Assembly: GCF_039541575.1 (NCBI RefSeq)
Contig: NZ_BAABGM010000026.1
Location: 1 to 64,000, forward strand
DNA: 64,000 nt
Direction of reading: 5' to 3'
Origin: Fodinibacter luteus
GTDB taxonomy: Bacteria > Actinomycetota > Actinomycetes > Actinomycetales > Dermatophilaceae
Under the pieces are notes generated by a model. The model had not been told where the DNA came from. It did no database searches and was given only the letters and a program-made list of their open reading frames with translations. Positions 16,368-23,953 of the stretch are shown in pieces (position 1 is the stretch's first letter; the number at the start of each line of letters is the position of its first letter). The translations under genes and the position numbers were made by a program.

Positions 16368-16627
16368 TCGGCGGCGCGGCCGCCGCCTGCGCGGTCTGTT
16401 GCGCGCAACCGCTGATGGCGCTGCTCGGGATCGCCGCCACCGGAGCGGCAGCCACCGTGGCGAGCCTGCTCTTCGCCGGAGCCGTCTTCGCGGTCGTGGT
16501 CGCCGCGCTGAGCGTGGGCGGGTTCCTCGCCGGACGCCACGGCTGGCCCCGTCGTGTCCGGGTGCCAGAATCCCGCCATGACGGTGACCCGCTCCCTGAC
16601 CCTGTTCGTCCTGGCGGCGATCGCTGA
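16250..16627 (+). CDS. Small two-helix membrane protein with CxxCC-like motif
   Basis: The credible part begins near 16340: RRYLIGGAAAACAVCCAQPLMALLGIAAT, then a second hydrophobic helix VASLLFAGAVFAVVVAALSVGGFLAG. The motif ACAVCCAQP at the end of the first helix resembles the Cys pairs of small mercury/metal transport proteins. No good start codon lies directly upstream: the nearest GTG (16250) is over 100 bases inside arsR, and the region between is Arg/Pro-rich. The true start may be a rare codon or translation may be coupled to arsR. Function unknown; a metal-related role is suggested by context only. Confidence 0.5.
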   Translation: MGVLPRRAAASRGHPRRPRPGRLRAPPTAPEDDGSRRYLIGGAAAACAVCCAQPLMALLGIAATGAAATVASLLFAGAVFAVVVAALSVGGFLAGRHGWPRRVRVPESRHDGDPLPDPVRPGGDR

Positions 16628-16913
16628 GATCGGTGGGGCCTGGCTGATCTGGCAGGGCGTGCGCGAGCACCGCGGCTGGGTCTGGATCGGGGCCGGGGTC
16701 ATCGCCTTGGGCTTGTACGGCTTCGTCGCCACCCTGCAGCCGGACTCGAACTTCGGCCGGATCCTGGCTGCCTACGGCGGCGTGTTCGTCGCCGGGTCGC
16801 TGGCCTGGGGGATGATCCTCGACGGGTTCCGCCCGGACCGCTACGACGTCATCGGCGCCCTGATCTGCTTGGTCGGGGTCGGCGTCATCATGTACTCGCC
16901 CCGTACCGGCTAG
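16578..16913 (+). CDS. YnfA/UPF0060-family membrane protein
   Basis: About 111 residues with four predicted helices and the family features LFVLAAIAEIGGAWLIWQG at the start, LYGFVATLQPDSNFGRILAAYGGVFVAGSLAWG in the middle, and DVIGALICLVGVGVIMY at the end. UPF0060 proteins belong to the small multidrug resistance-like superfamily; function is not established. ATG 16578 was chosen because family members start just before the first helix. It overlaps the 3' end of the preceding small membrane protein. Confidence 0.85.
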   Translation: MTVTRSLTLFVLAAIAEIGGAWLIWQGVREHRGWVWIGAGVIALGLYGFVATLQPDSNFGRILAAYGGVFVAGSLAWGMILDGFRPDRYDVIGALICLVGVGVIMYSPRTG

Positions 16914-17127
16914 GACCGGCCAGAGGGCTCACATCGGCCGATGGGTGAGTGGGGTCCCGACTCACATGGGGTTTTGTGCCTCGTTCAGCACGGGCCGTTC
17001 AGGGGCAGTTGCGTCCCCCTGAGTTCCAGCAAGAGGCGTCCCATCTACGGTGGCCGGCGGCGCTGCGGCGACGTGGCGTGGCGGAAGCATCTGCACCTGG
17101 TTGCTGCTGCGCGAACGAGGTCGTGGA

Positions 17128-17781
17128 TCAGTCGTCGTCTTCCACGAGCTGGCCTTCCCACGCCTCGCGGCCCTCGTGGATGGCGAAAGCGGCGATCACG
17201 AACCCGGCCGCGGGATCCAGCCATGCGGCGCCGGTGAGGGCGAACAACCCGAGCCCGACGAGGGTGGAGATGCTGAGCATGACGCAGATTCTTGTCTCGG
17301 CTGCGTCAGCGAGGATGAGGCGGTCGCCGCCGAGGGCCTGCGCGACGCGGTGCTTCTCGCGGGCCAGGATCGGCATGACGACGACCGACGCGGCGAGCAG
17401 TACCAGCCCGACGACCGAGGTGTCAGGGGCTTCGCCGCTGAGCAGGTCGCGGATCCCCACGATGACGACGTACGCGGCCAACACGAAGAACGTCACGGCG
17501 ACGGCTCGAAGCGTGCGCCGCTCCTTTGCCTCGTCAGCCTCGCCGTGTCGCAGCCGGGCGGCCAGTCGCAGCCCGACGAGGACGGCTGCGGCGGACTCGA
17601 TTCCGCTGTCCAGGCCGAAGCCGACCAGGGAGACCAGCCCGGCCATGAGCCCGGCCGTCACGGCGACGACACCCTCGATGACGTTGTAGGCGACGGTGAA
17701 CTGGGCCAGGCGGAGCCCGCGCCGGGTCAGCGCTTCGGTGCGGGCGTCGGTCAGGTCGGGCGAGGTGGCGGGGTTGGTCAC
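17128..17781 (-). CDS. CDF-superfamily cation transporter-like protein, divergent metal site
   Basis: A 217-residue, six-helix protein resembling cation-diffusion-facilitator membrane domains. In place of the usual HxxxD/DxxxD zinc site it has GFGLDSGIESAAAVLVG in helix 2 and LADAAETRIC in helix 5. The cytoplasmic C-terminal domain of classical CDF proteins is missing; the protein ends EDDD. It follows the true CDF gene on the same strand after 93 bases, suggesting a joint metal-homeostasis unit under the SmtB-type repressor. Confidence 0.75.
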   Translation of the reverse strand: MTNPATSPDLTDARTEALTRRGLRLAQFTVAYNVIEGVVAVTAGLMAGLVSLVGFGLDSGIESAAAVLVGLRLAARLRHGEADEAKERRTLRAVAVTFFVLAAYVVIVGIRDLLSGEAPDTSVVGLVLLAASVVVMPILAREKHRVAQALGGDRLILADAAETRICVMLSISTLVGLGLFALTGAAWLDPAAGFVIAAFAIHEGREAWEGQLVEDDD

Positions 17782-17874
17782 GAGTCATCCTTGGTGACGA
17801 GGTTCCGTGTGTGGGGTTGAGCGCGACGGTCTCGTCAGTCAGCCCGGCTGAGTCCGTCGTGCGCTTGTCCTTCG

Positions 17875-18777
17875 CTACCAGTCGACACCCTGGCAGTGCT
17901 TGCTGTCGCTGGTCTCGACCTGCAGGGTGGCGTGGGCGATCCCGAACTGGTCGCGCAGCAGGGCTGTGGCTTGGGCCAGCACCTCGTCGGACTCGTCGCG
18001 GACGACGAGGTGGGCGGTGGCGACGTCCATCCCGGAGGTGAGGGTCCACAGGTGCAGGTCGTGAACCTCTTCGACACCGTCGACGGCGGTGAGGGCCTCC
18101 ATGACGGTGTCCGGGACCATTCCGGCGGGGGCGTGCTGGCCGAGCACAGCCAGCACCTCGCGTCCCAGGCGCAGGGCGCGCAGCAGGACGAAGGCGCCGA
18201 TGGCCAGGGCGATGACGGTGTCCCAGACCGCCTCCCCGGTGACTGTGATCAGGACGGCGGCAACGATGACACCGATGGACCCGAGGGTGTCGGCGACGAC
18301 CTCGAGGTAGGCGCCCTTGACGTTCAGGCTCTCGCCGGCGCCGCCGCGCAGCAGCAGCAGCGCGATGACGTTGATCACCAGGCCGATCGCACCGACGACG
18401 AACATCGCCGTCGAGCCGACCTCCGGGGTGGACCCCATGCGCCCGATCGCGGCGATGACGATGTAGATCGAGACCGCGATCATCACCAGCACGGCCAAGC
18501 CCGACGCGAAGATCTCGGCCCGGTAGGACCCGAACGTGCGACGACCGGTGGTGTCGGGTCGGGCGGCGATCCTGGTGGCCAGCAGCGCCGCACCGAGGGT
18601 GACGACGTCGGCGGCCATGTGCCCGGCGTCGGAGAGCAGCGCGAGGGACTGCGACATGATCCCGGCGACGAGCTCGACGCCGAAGAAGGAGGCGACGAGG
18701 CCGAAGGAGACGGCCAGGCGCCACCGGTGGCGCCCACCGGCGTGCCCGGGAGGTGGGTGGGAGTGCCCGCCGCTCAT
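17875..18777 (-). CDS. Cation diffusion facilitator (CzcD/ZitB-type)
   Basis: A 300-residue CDF transporter: His-rich N-terminus (SGGHSHPPPGHAGG), six helices, metal site SDAGHMAADVV in helix 2 and YLEVVADTLGS in helix 5 (a Glu where His or Asp is usual), and a cytoplasmic C-terminal ferredoxin-like domain (DGVEEVHDLHLWTLTSG). It exports Zn(II), Cd(II) or Co(II) by proton antiport. ATGA overlap with the upstream SmtB-type regulator shows direct coupling, so metal binding by the repressor should induce it. Confidence 0.9.
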   Translation of the reverse strand: MSGGHSHPPPGHAGGRHRWRLAVSFGLVASFFGVELVAGIMSQSLALLSDAGHMAADVVTLGAALLATRIAARPDTTGRRTFGSYRAEIFASGLAVLVMIAVSIYIVIAAIGRMGSTPEVGSTAMFVVGAIGLVINVIALLLLRGGAGESLNVKGAYLEVVADTLGSIGVIVAAVLITVTGEAVWDTVIALAIGAFVLLRALRLGREVLAVLGQHAPAGMVPDTVMEALTAVDGVEEVHDLHLWTLTSGMDVATAHLVVRDESDEVLAQATALLRDQFGIAHATLQVETSDSKHCQGVDW

Positions 18778-19181
18778 CGGGACGTCACAGGTCCCTGGTC
18801 GGTCGCGGGCGTGGTGTGCACGACGTGCTCACGGGTGACGTCCAGCAGCATCCGGACGTGACCGTCGGAGAGGCGGTAGTACACGTTGCGGCCCTCGCGG
18901 CGGCCGGCCACGACACCGGAGGCGCGCAGCATCCGCAGGGCCTGGCTGACCGTGGACTCCGCGGTGGAGGTCGCGGCGGCCAGGTCGCACACGCACAGCT
19001 CACCGGCCTCGAGCAGGGCGTACAACAGGCGGGCACGGGTGGGGTCGCCCAGGAGCTTGAACACCCCGGTGACCGTCGCCAGCTCGTCGCGGCCGGGCGC
19101 GTTGTCCACGACCAGCGCCACCTTCTCCGGATGCACGCCGTTCACTGCGCACCCGTCGAGTCCCACCACGTGAGTCACCAC
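18774..19181 (-). CDS. SmtB/CmtR-type ArsR-family metal sensor
   Basis: About 135 residues. HTH around 75-95 (TAESTVSQALRMLRASGVV), wing RREGRNVYYRL, metal motif ELCVCDLA before the HTH, and a C-terminal GHVRMLLDVTREHVVH segment with His residues as in Zn-sensing alpha-5 sites. I chose GTG 19181 because GGAGG is six bases upstream, whereas the TTG at 19187 abuts it. It likely represses itself and the CDF transporter through the palindrome at 19195-19214, releasing DNA on Zn or Cd. Confidence 0.85.
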   Translation of the reverse strand: MVTHVVGLDGCAVNGVHPEKVALVVDNAPGRDELATVTGVFKLLGDPTRARLLYALLEAGELCVCDLAAATSTAESTVSQALRMLRASGVVAGRREGRNVYYRLSDGHVRMLLDVTREHVVHTTPATDQGPVTSR

Positions 19182-19194
19182 GGTCAACCTCCAT

Positions 19195-19214
19195 ATCTGA
19201 ACGATCGCTCAGAT
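19195..19214. promoter_or_regulatory. SmtB-type operator palindrome
   Basis: ATCTGA-N8-TCAGAT inverted repeat immediately upstream of the repressor start, with an AT-rich half typical of the ArsR/SmtB 12-2-12 operator pattern. The spacer ACGATCGC itself contains the palindrome CGATCG. Likely autoregulation of the repressor-CDF operon. Confidence 0.6.
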
Positions 19215-19280
19215 GTCAGGGTCGTCCGGTCGACCGGTGATGTCAAGTCGCCGTTTCCGTGCCCCGATTTCAGGACTGCC

Positions 19281-19502
19281 ATCAAGTGCAACGCCGTCGT
19301 CGTGGCGGTCGGTATCGCGGCCGTCGTCGGCCTCACTCTCCTGGCCCGGCCTTCCGCGGAGCAGCCCGCGGCGGCCGACCCGCAACGGTCGCCCTCGTCC
19401 GCGTGCGCGGACGTCGTGGTCCGCGAGGACAGCCACGGACTGTCCGCCGCCCCGGCGGGGTCCCTGCTCCGTGGAACCGTGCACCCCTGCGTTGACAGGT
19501 GA
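19281..19502 (+). pseudogene. Truncated DsbA/thioredoxin-family N-terminus
   Basis: An open stretch encodes a membrane anchor (CNAVVVAVGIAAVVGLTLLA) followed by VVVREDSHGLSAAPAGS. The VR-DSH-L pattern matches the segment just before the CxxC active site in membrane-anchored DsbA-like actinobacterial proteins. It then runs to a stop without the VEFLDFEC catalytic region. There is no standard start codon except a GTG inside the helix (19302). Probably the 5' remnant of a disrupted thiol-disulfide oxidoreductase gene. Confidence 0.4.
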
Positions 19503-19521
19503 CCAATAGGTCACCTATTGT
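19492..19521 (+). promoter_or_regulatory. Promoter with embedded operator for the ArsR-SRPBCC operon
   Basis: TTGACA (19492-19497), an 18-base spacer and TATTGT (19516-19521). The spacer holds the palindrome AGGTGACC-N4-GGTCACCT (19497-19516). Transcription would start about at the GTG at 19529, implying a leaderless mRNA. A repressor bound to the palindrome would block RNA polymerase directly. Confidence 0.6.
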
Positions 19522-19528
19522 TCGTCGG

Positions 19529-19840
19529 GTGGATGCGGTGTTCAAGGCCCTCGCGGACCCGACCCGACGCGATCTGCTCGACGCGTTGTTCGTCGAGGAC
19601 GGTCAGTCGCTGACAGCGCTGGAGCAACGGGTCCCGATGAGCCGGTTCGGGGTCATGAAGCACCTCAAGGTCCTCGAGGAGGCCGGTCTCGTGGTCACCC
19701 GTAGACAGGGCAGGGAGAAGCTGCACCACCTCAACCCCGTCCCCATCCGCCTCATCCACGACCGCTGGGTGAGCAAGTACGCCGAGCCGTGGGCCTCGGC
19801 CCTGGTCGAGCTCAAGTCACACCTGGAGGACACGCCATGA
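19529..19840 (+). CDS. ArsR-family repressor of the ArsR-SRPBCC pair
   Basis: About 103 residues of the subfamily beginning VDAVFKALADPTRRDLLDAL, with HTH near 35-60 (MSRFGVMKHLKVLEEAGLV) and wing RRQGREKLHHLNP. No Cys metal site is present, as expected for this non-metal ArsR subgroup. I chose GTG 19529 rather than the GTG at 19499, because the latter lies inside the operator and the -10/-35 spacing places the transcript start near 19529. Its stop overlaps the SRPBCC gene start (ATGA). Confidence 0.82.
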   Translation: MDAVFKALADPTRRDLLDALFVEDGQSLTALEQRVPMSRFGVMKHLKVLEEAGLVVTRRQGREKLHHLNPVPIRLIHDRWVSKYAEPWASALVELKSHLEDTP

Positions 19841-20346
19841 CCAACCCCGACGTCCCCGTCTCGTTCGCACGCGGCACGGCCCCGGTCGCGGACACCGCGG
19901 TGTTCGAGATCTTCATCAAGACCACACCCAGCCGGCTCTGGGAGGCCATCACCGACCCGCAGACGCGCGCGAAGTACAGCTTCGGGGTCCAGACGCACTC
20001 GGACTGGACCGCCGGGTCGACGTACGAGTCCGGCATCCCCGGCGCCGTCGACATCGCGGGCGGGGAGAACCTCGTGGTCGACCCACCGCGGCTGCTGGTG
20101 CAGACGTTCCAGGCGCGGTGGAGCGAGGAGGTGCTGGCGCAGGGCACCACCCGGGTGACCTGGGAGATCGAGCAGGTCGGCGACTCCTGCCGACTCACCG
20201 TCGTTCACGACCAGCTGCCGGCCAGCGCCAACGCCGAGCTCTACGGAGGCTGGCCGATGATTCTCTCTGGCCTCAAGACCCTGCTCGAGACCGGCAAGCT
20301 GCTGACCACGCCCGGGTCCCTGATGTACAGCCCCGCGCAGGCATAG
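19837..20346 (+). CDS. SRPBCC/AHSA1-domain protein
   Basis: A 169-residue START-like (SRPBCC, AHSA1) domain protein: FEIFIKTTPSRLWEAITDP at the N-terminal helix, YSFGVQTHSDWTAGSTY, and LTVVHDQLP before the long C-terminal helix GGWPMILSGLKTLLETG. The fold encloses a hydrophobic ligand pocket. In this very common ArsR-SRPBCC arrangement the function is generally unknown, with roles proposed in ligand sensing or turnover. Coupled to the upstream regulator by a four-base overlap. Confidence 0.88.
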   Translation: MTNPDVPVSFARGTAPVADTAVFEIFIKTTPSRLWEAITDPQTRAKYSFGVQTHSDWTAGSTYESGIPGAVDIAGGENLVVDPPRLLVQTFQARWSEEVLAQGTTRVTWEIEQVGDSCRLTVVHDQLPASANAELYGGWPMILSGLKTLLETGKLLTTPGSLMYSPAQA

Positions 20347-20790
20347 GCCGGGAAGGACCATCACGCCTTGGCGAACCGCGTGCTGCTCCACGGAGCGGTC
20401 GGCGGTGCTGGACGCGACTTCCCGACCGGCGACCGAAGACTGGCTTGAGGGGCCGGCCCGACCCGCGTCACCGAGCTGTTCGGGTGGCAGCGCTGACACA
20501 GTGCATCGCGCGGATCTGCCACGGGCAGCGCCCACGCTCAGACCGCGAGCGCCGATCCGAGACCACGGCCGATGGGTCCAACGCGCGATGCCGGCTCCCC
20601 AGCCACCGCGCCGACGCGCCGGAGCCGTCAAGCTGCAGCGCCCGACCGGACGAACGACCTCGACGGCAAACAGGCGCCGGCGCACACTCCAAGACGCCGA
20701 CCCCGACCCCTTGGCAACAGAACGGGAGCCGCAGTGACGCAACTGTCACCAGCATTCAACGATTCGCCGAGGGCCAGTCAGCCGTCTGAC
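20347..20790. other. Intergenic stretch, no gene seen
   Basis: About 444 bases between the SRPBCC gene and a minus-strand small gene. Open frames are Arg/Pro/Thr-rich with no start signals or family resemblance. I see no convincing hairpin terminator and no RNA gene. Confidence 0.4.
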
Positions 20791-21081
20791 CTATGTCTGA
20801 TGCTTCGGTCCCTTGGGGCCGTGGTGGCCCGGGGCTGCCGGGTCCACCTGAACGTGCGCGGCGATGTCCTGCCGCTCCGTGACGAAGTAGAACTGTCCAC
20901 CGGTGTCGTTCAACACGACTTGTCCGCCGTCACGGAACATGTGGGCCAGCGCCGTCAGTTCCTGCGCCGTGACGAAGATCTGGTGGGCTGAGCTGTCACC
21001 CTCCAGGCCGTAGTAGAGAAACCCCTGCTTGTCCACGATGTTGAATCCGAGCGAGTACCAGGTGATGTTGGTGGTCGGCAT
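20791..21081 (-). CDS. Small conserved-looking hypothetical protein
   Basis: A 96-residue protein with a perfect AAGGAGG site six bases before ATG 21081, so expression is well supported. It reads as alternating strands: WYSLGFNIVDKQGFLYYG, HQIFVTAQELTALAHMFRDGG, VVLNDTGGQFYFV. That suggests a compact single domain. The last ~20 residues are His/Gly/Pro-rich (GHHGPKGPKHQT) and might bind metal or be disordered. I do not recognise the family. Confidence 0.7.
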   Translation of the reverse strand: MPTTNITWYSLGFNIVDKQGFLYYGLEGDSSAHQIFVTAQELTALAHMFRDGGQVVLNDTGGQFYFVTERQDIAAHVQVDPAAPGHHGPKGPKHQT

Positions 21082-21395
21082 GACGCCTCCTTCAGGGGTA
21101 CATCCGGATTACCCTCACGCTAGACCCGCCCAGCGAAGTCGGCATCCGGCGGCGGGCCGGCCGGCAACGTCTGCTCGGCATGGCGTCGGGCCGCATGCGG
21201 CGCAGTGAGTCCGACTGTGGTCAGGCCCCGCCCGCTGGCGGCTTGTGACGCGGATGGGTTCGACGGCGCTCCCTCCGCCGCCACCACCGGCAGCGGCGGT
21301 GTGCCTTCCACGCGCCTGTCTGCCGGGGAGCCAGCCGACGCACTTGGCCCGTACCGATCGCGTCCAGGAAGACCAATCCTTCTTACGCTGGACGG
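21082..21395. other. Intergenic stretch, divergent promoters only
   Basis: About 314 bases between divergent small genes. No family-like reading frame. TTACGCT lies eight bases before the ATG at 21396 and could be a -10 box for a short-leader transcript. Confidence 0.3.
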
Positions 21396-21605
21396 ATGGA
21401 CTTTGGGGTGGTGGTGATCACCGGCGGTATCCTGATCGGCGGCTTCGCACTTGGCATGCTGTTGAGCGTGCTGCGACCGTGCGACGACGAGGCAGCGGCG
21501 GCGCACCGTCACCTGGCAAGGCGGGCCCTAGTGTGGCTCCCGGACGGACCCCAGTCGAACCAGGTCCCCGAACAGCCGAAATCCGGCTCCGGCTTGCCCC
21601 GGTAG
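21396..21605 (+). CDS. Small single-helix membrane protein
   Basis: 69 residues with one N-terminal membrane helix (VVVITGGILIGGFALGMLLSVL, about 5-26) and a hydrophilic tail with DDEAAAAH. There is no ribosome site; the short distance from a TTACGCT box suggests a leaderless or short-leader transcript. No recognised family, and the coding status is not certain. Confidence 0.4.
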   Translation: MDFGVVVITGGILIGGFALGMLLSVLRPCDDEAAAAHRHLARRALVWLPDGPQSNQVPEQPKSGSGLPR

Positions 21606-21699
21606 TGGTGAACCCGCAAGGGCCGTCACCGGGACTCGTGGGTGGCGCAGACCCGGTTCGAGGTCGCCGTCGACCGCATCGATACCCAGTAGGCGTCGA

Positions 21700-22111
21700 T
21701 CACACGCCCGTCGAGACAACTTCCTGCCCAAGGTACTGGCCAACCACACCTTCGATGCCAACACCGTGCTGGTCGGCCACTCCGGCGGGGCAGCGCTGCT
21801 GCTGGCGCTCCTTGAGCACATCGACACCAGGGTGGGTCAGGCCATCCTCGTCGCCGGGTAGTGCACCCCGCCCACCACCACTGAGGACGAACCCGTGCTC
21901 CAGCAGGACTACGACTGGGCGGCGATCCGGGCCCATGTGCGTGACCTGTACTTCATCAACCCGCGAGGACCCGTACGGCTGCGACGACATGCAAGGTCGG
22001 GCCATGTTCGACCGGCTCGGCGGCACCCAGATCGTCCGCGACGACGGCCACTTCGGAGACATCGACCAGCCCTATGAGTCGTCCGAACTCCTCGACCGGC
22101 TGATCGACTGA
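21700..22111 (+). pseudogene. Broken RBBP9/YdeN-type serine hydrolase
   Basis: The reading ARRDNFLPKVLANHTFD, then TVLVGHSGGAALLLALLEHI is the nucleophile elbow (GHSGG) of the small RBBP9/YdeN alpha/beta hydrolase family. An in-frame TAG at 21859-21861 interrupts it. The text resumes (QQDYDWAAIRAHVRDLYFIN), and a one-base shift near 21965 is needed to reach EDPYGC and the catalytic His segment DDGHFGD, ending at 22111. The N-terminal third is absent. With both a stop and a frameshift it is non-functional. Confidence 0.65.
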
Positions 22112-22130
22112 CCCCTGCGCGCCTGTGGCG

Positions 22131-22158
22131 GGAAGGCCCGCGTTGACCGGGCCTTTCC
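22131..22158. terminator. Bidirectional hairpin terminator
   Basis: GGAAGGCCCG, a seven-base loop, then CGGGCCTTTCC form a strong stem between the hydrolase remnant (plus strand) and the convergent haloperoxidase gene. AA/TT flanks give short U-rich ends in both directions. Confidence 0.7.
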
Positions 22159-22184
22159 GTCATGGGCCGTTCAGCTTGTGGTTG

Positions 22185-23528
22185 TCACGTGCCCACTGGC
22201 TGGAAGTAGTTCGCGGCCCCGTAGTTGGCCACGTTCCGGCCGAGCAACTGGCCGGCGACGTCCCCACTGCGGTAGTGCAGGCCAGCCCAGATCCGTGCCT
22301 CGATGAGCTCGGACAGCGGCTGCGAGAACGTGTCGAACGTACGCACAGCAGGTCCTCCGGGGTTCGCGAAGGTGCTCGTGACCTCGAACGGCCCACCCAC
22401 CGGGTCATCGCCGAAGAACATCCGCAGCACGGTGATGTGTGCGGCGTCGAGGCAGTTGTGGCCTGAGGTCCACTCGGGATACGGGGCAGTGATCAGCGCC
22501 GTCCAGTCCCCGTCGGGTTCCGTGTCGGGGTTGTCGTCCGCCAGCGCTCGTGGAATCGCGTTCCACGGCCGCCAGAAGTCGAAGTGGTACTTGTCGTTCC
22601 AGCAGTTGATCGCCGCGTCCGCGCCGCTGAGGCTCTGCAGCGCTAGGAGCCTGGCGCTGTCGGCGGCGTCGAGACCGGTGCGTGCGATCAGCTGCCGGGC
22701 GACCTCGTTCCAGCTGTGAACCGGGGCGCTCTGCCACCACTTGGCCCTGTACGTCTGCTCCTCAGTGCGGGTGGAGCCGGTGGCCCGGCCCAGGGCCTTG
22801 ACCTCGTTGAACTCCGCCGCCCACTGGGCGCTGTCGAGCGCCGGCGGTGGCGCCGAGCGGAACTGCGAGGAGCTCTGGATCAGGAACGGCCTCACGTTGC
22901 CCGCCCACGGGGTCGGGTCAAGAGCCGGCACGCCGCCAGGCGCGAGCGGCTGCCAGTGCCCGGGTGCGGGGTCCGACACCCACGCAGACGGCCCGAACCG
23001 CCCATCGCCCTCCCTCGCCTCGAGCATTGCCCTCGCCGCTGCGTGCCCCACCGTGATGCCCTGCCTCCTGAACGAGCTGTCGTCGATCGCATCGAGCGAG
23101 GCTGCGTACGCGGTGGCCAGGGCGCTCAGCAGCCCGGCGCGACCGGGGAAGGGTGCCCTTTCCGGTGCCGTCGTGACGAGCCCGGCGAGCACGTCGTAGG
23201 CGGCTGTTGCGACGGCGGCGTCGATGGACGCCCTGGCGCCGGTGCGCGTGTCGAGCAGGTACGGGCGGTGCTCCTTCGGCCCGATCGCGTTGACCGCGTC
23301 GTACACCGCGCCTTGGACCATGCCCATGTTGATCGAGAACGCCGGCGGGGCGCCTCCGTTGGGTCCCGGGACGGCGCCGAGCGTCGTCGCCGCAACCTGG
23401 TTCCAATGAGTCACCTCGCTGGCATCGGTCCCCACGGGTGGGGCCGCCGTCGCGCTGGACACACCGAGTGCGCCCAAGAGCGCGCCCACGGCCACCGTGA
23501 TGACCGCGACAGATCGACTACGTAACAT
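22185..23528 (-). CDS. Secreted vanadium-dependent haloperoxidase / PAP2-superfamily protein
   Basis: A 447-residue protein with a Sec signal peptide (about 1-28, cleavage near ATA-APP). The vanadate/phosphate pocket is readable: KYHFDFWRP (K-x6-RP), EWTSGHNCLDAAH (SGH), and ARIWAGLHYRSGD with the Arg and His that hold the cofactor. The size and the HWNQV start fit bacterial vanadium haloperoxidases, which oxidise halides with H2O2; an acid phosphatase activity cannot be excluded. The bidirectional terminator lies just downstream. Start ATG 23528 is preceded by AAGGAGAG. Confidence 0.88.
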   Translation of the reverse strand: MLRSRSVAVITVAVGALLGALGVSSATAAPPVGTDASEVTHWNQVAATTLGAVPGPNGGAPPAFSINMGMVQGAVYDAVNAIGPKEHRPYLLDTRTGARASIDAAVATAAYDVLAGLVTTAPERAPFPGRAGLLSALATAYAASLDAIDDSSFRRQGITVGHAAARAMLEAREGDGRFGPSAWVSDPAPGHWQPLAPGGVPALDPTPWAGNVRPFLIQSSSQFRSAPPPALDSAQWAAEFNEVKALGRATGSTRTEEQTYRAKWWQSAPVHSWNEVARQLIARTGLDAADSARLLALQSLSGADAAINCWNDKYHFDFWRPWNAIPRALADDNPDTEPDGDWTALITAPYPEWTSGHNCLDAAHITVLRMFFGDDPVGGPFEVTSTFANPGGPAVRTFDTFSQPLSELIEARIWAGLHYRSGDVAGQLLGRNVANYGAANYFQPVGT

Positions 23529-23953
23529 GGTTCTCTCCTTGCCTGGGATCGGCCCGGAGCTCGTTGGTCACGTCGTGTCGTGTCGTGTCGCGTCGCGTCG
23601 AATCGTCAGGAGGACCATCGGTGCGGCCCGACTGCCGAGCAGCAGCCGCATCCATCCAGTGGGGCACTCGGCCGGCGGCCCGTCCATAGCCCAACTGAGC
23701 CATTGCGCCAGGCGGGTCCACCCCCTCGTCACCACAGCGAACGACCCCGCGCCCGACATCCACACCACAGGACGACCCCGAGCTCACCTCGCCAAACCCC
23801 GCGGCGACAGGCGGCTGCTAGTGACGAAGGTCGGGGGGTCGCCCTCGAGCCGATGCGCGCGCGATCCGGTGGTGACAGGGGAGCCGACCACGAAGCAGGC
23901 AACAAGCATTGAACGCCCGGGGTTGAGTTCTCCTGTCCCGGTTCGGGACCTGG
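23529..23953. other. Intergenic stretch with a short CGTGT/CGCGT tandem run
   Basis: About 425 bases upstream of the haloperoxidase. Around 23572-23600 the sequence is a tandem run of five-base units (CGTGT three times, then CGCGT). Frames through it are low-complexity (Thr/Arg/Asp). No gene or RNA is seen; the haloperoxidase promoter should be here. Confidence 0.4.

Noticed and set aside
4008..20346. Integrative element boundaries (integrase, transposase, att sites) around the arsenic island
   Set aside because: No integrase, transposase, tRNA or flanking direct repeats were found, so transfer is not supported by the sequence.
23572..23600. CGTGT/CGCGT tandem run as a regulatory array
   Set aside because: Too short and imperfect; consistent with chance low-complexity DNA.
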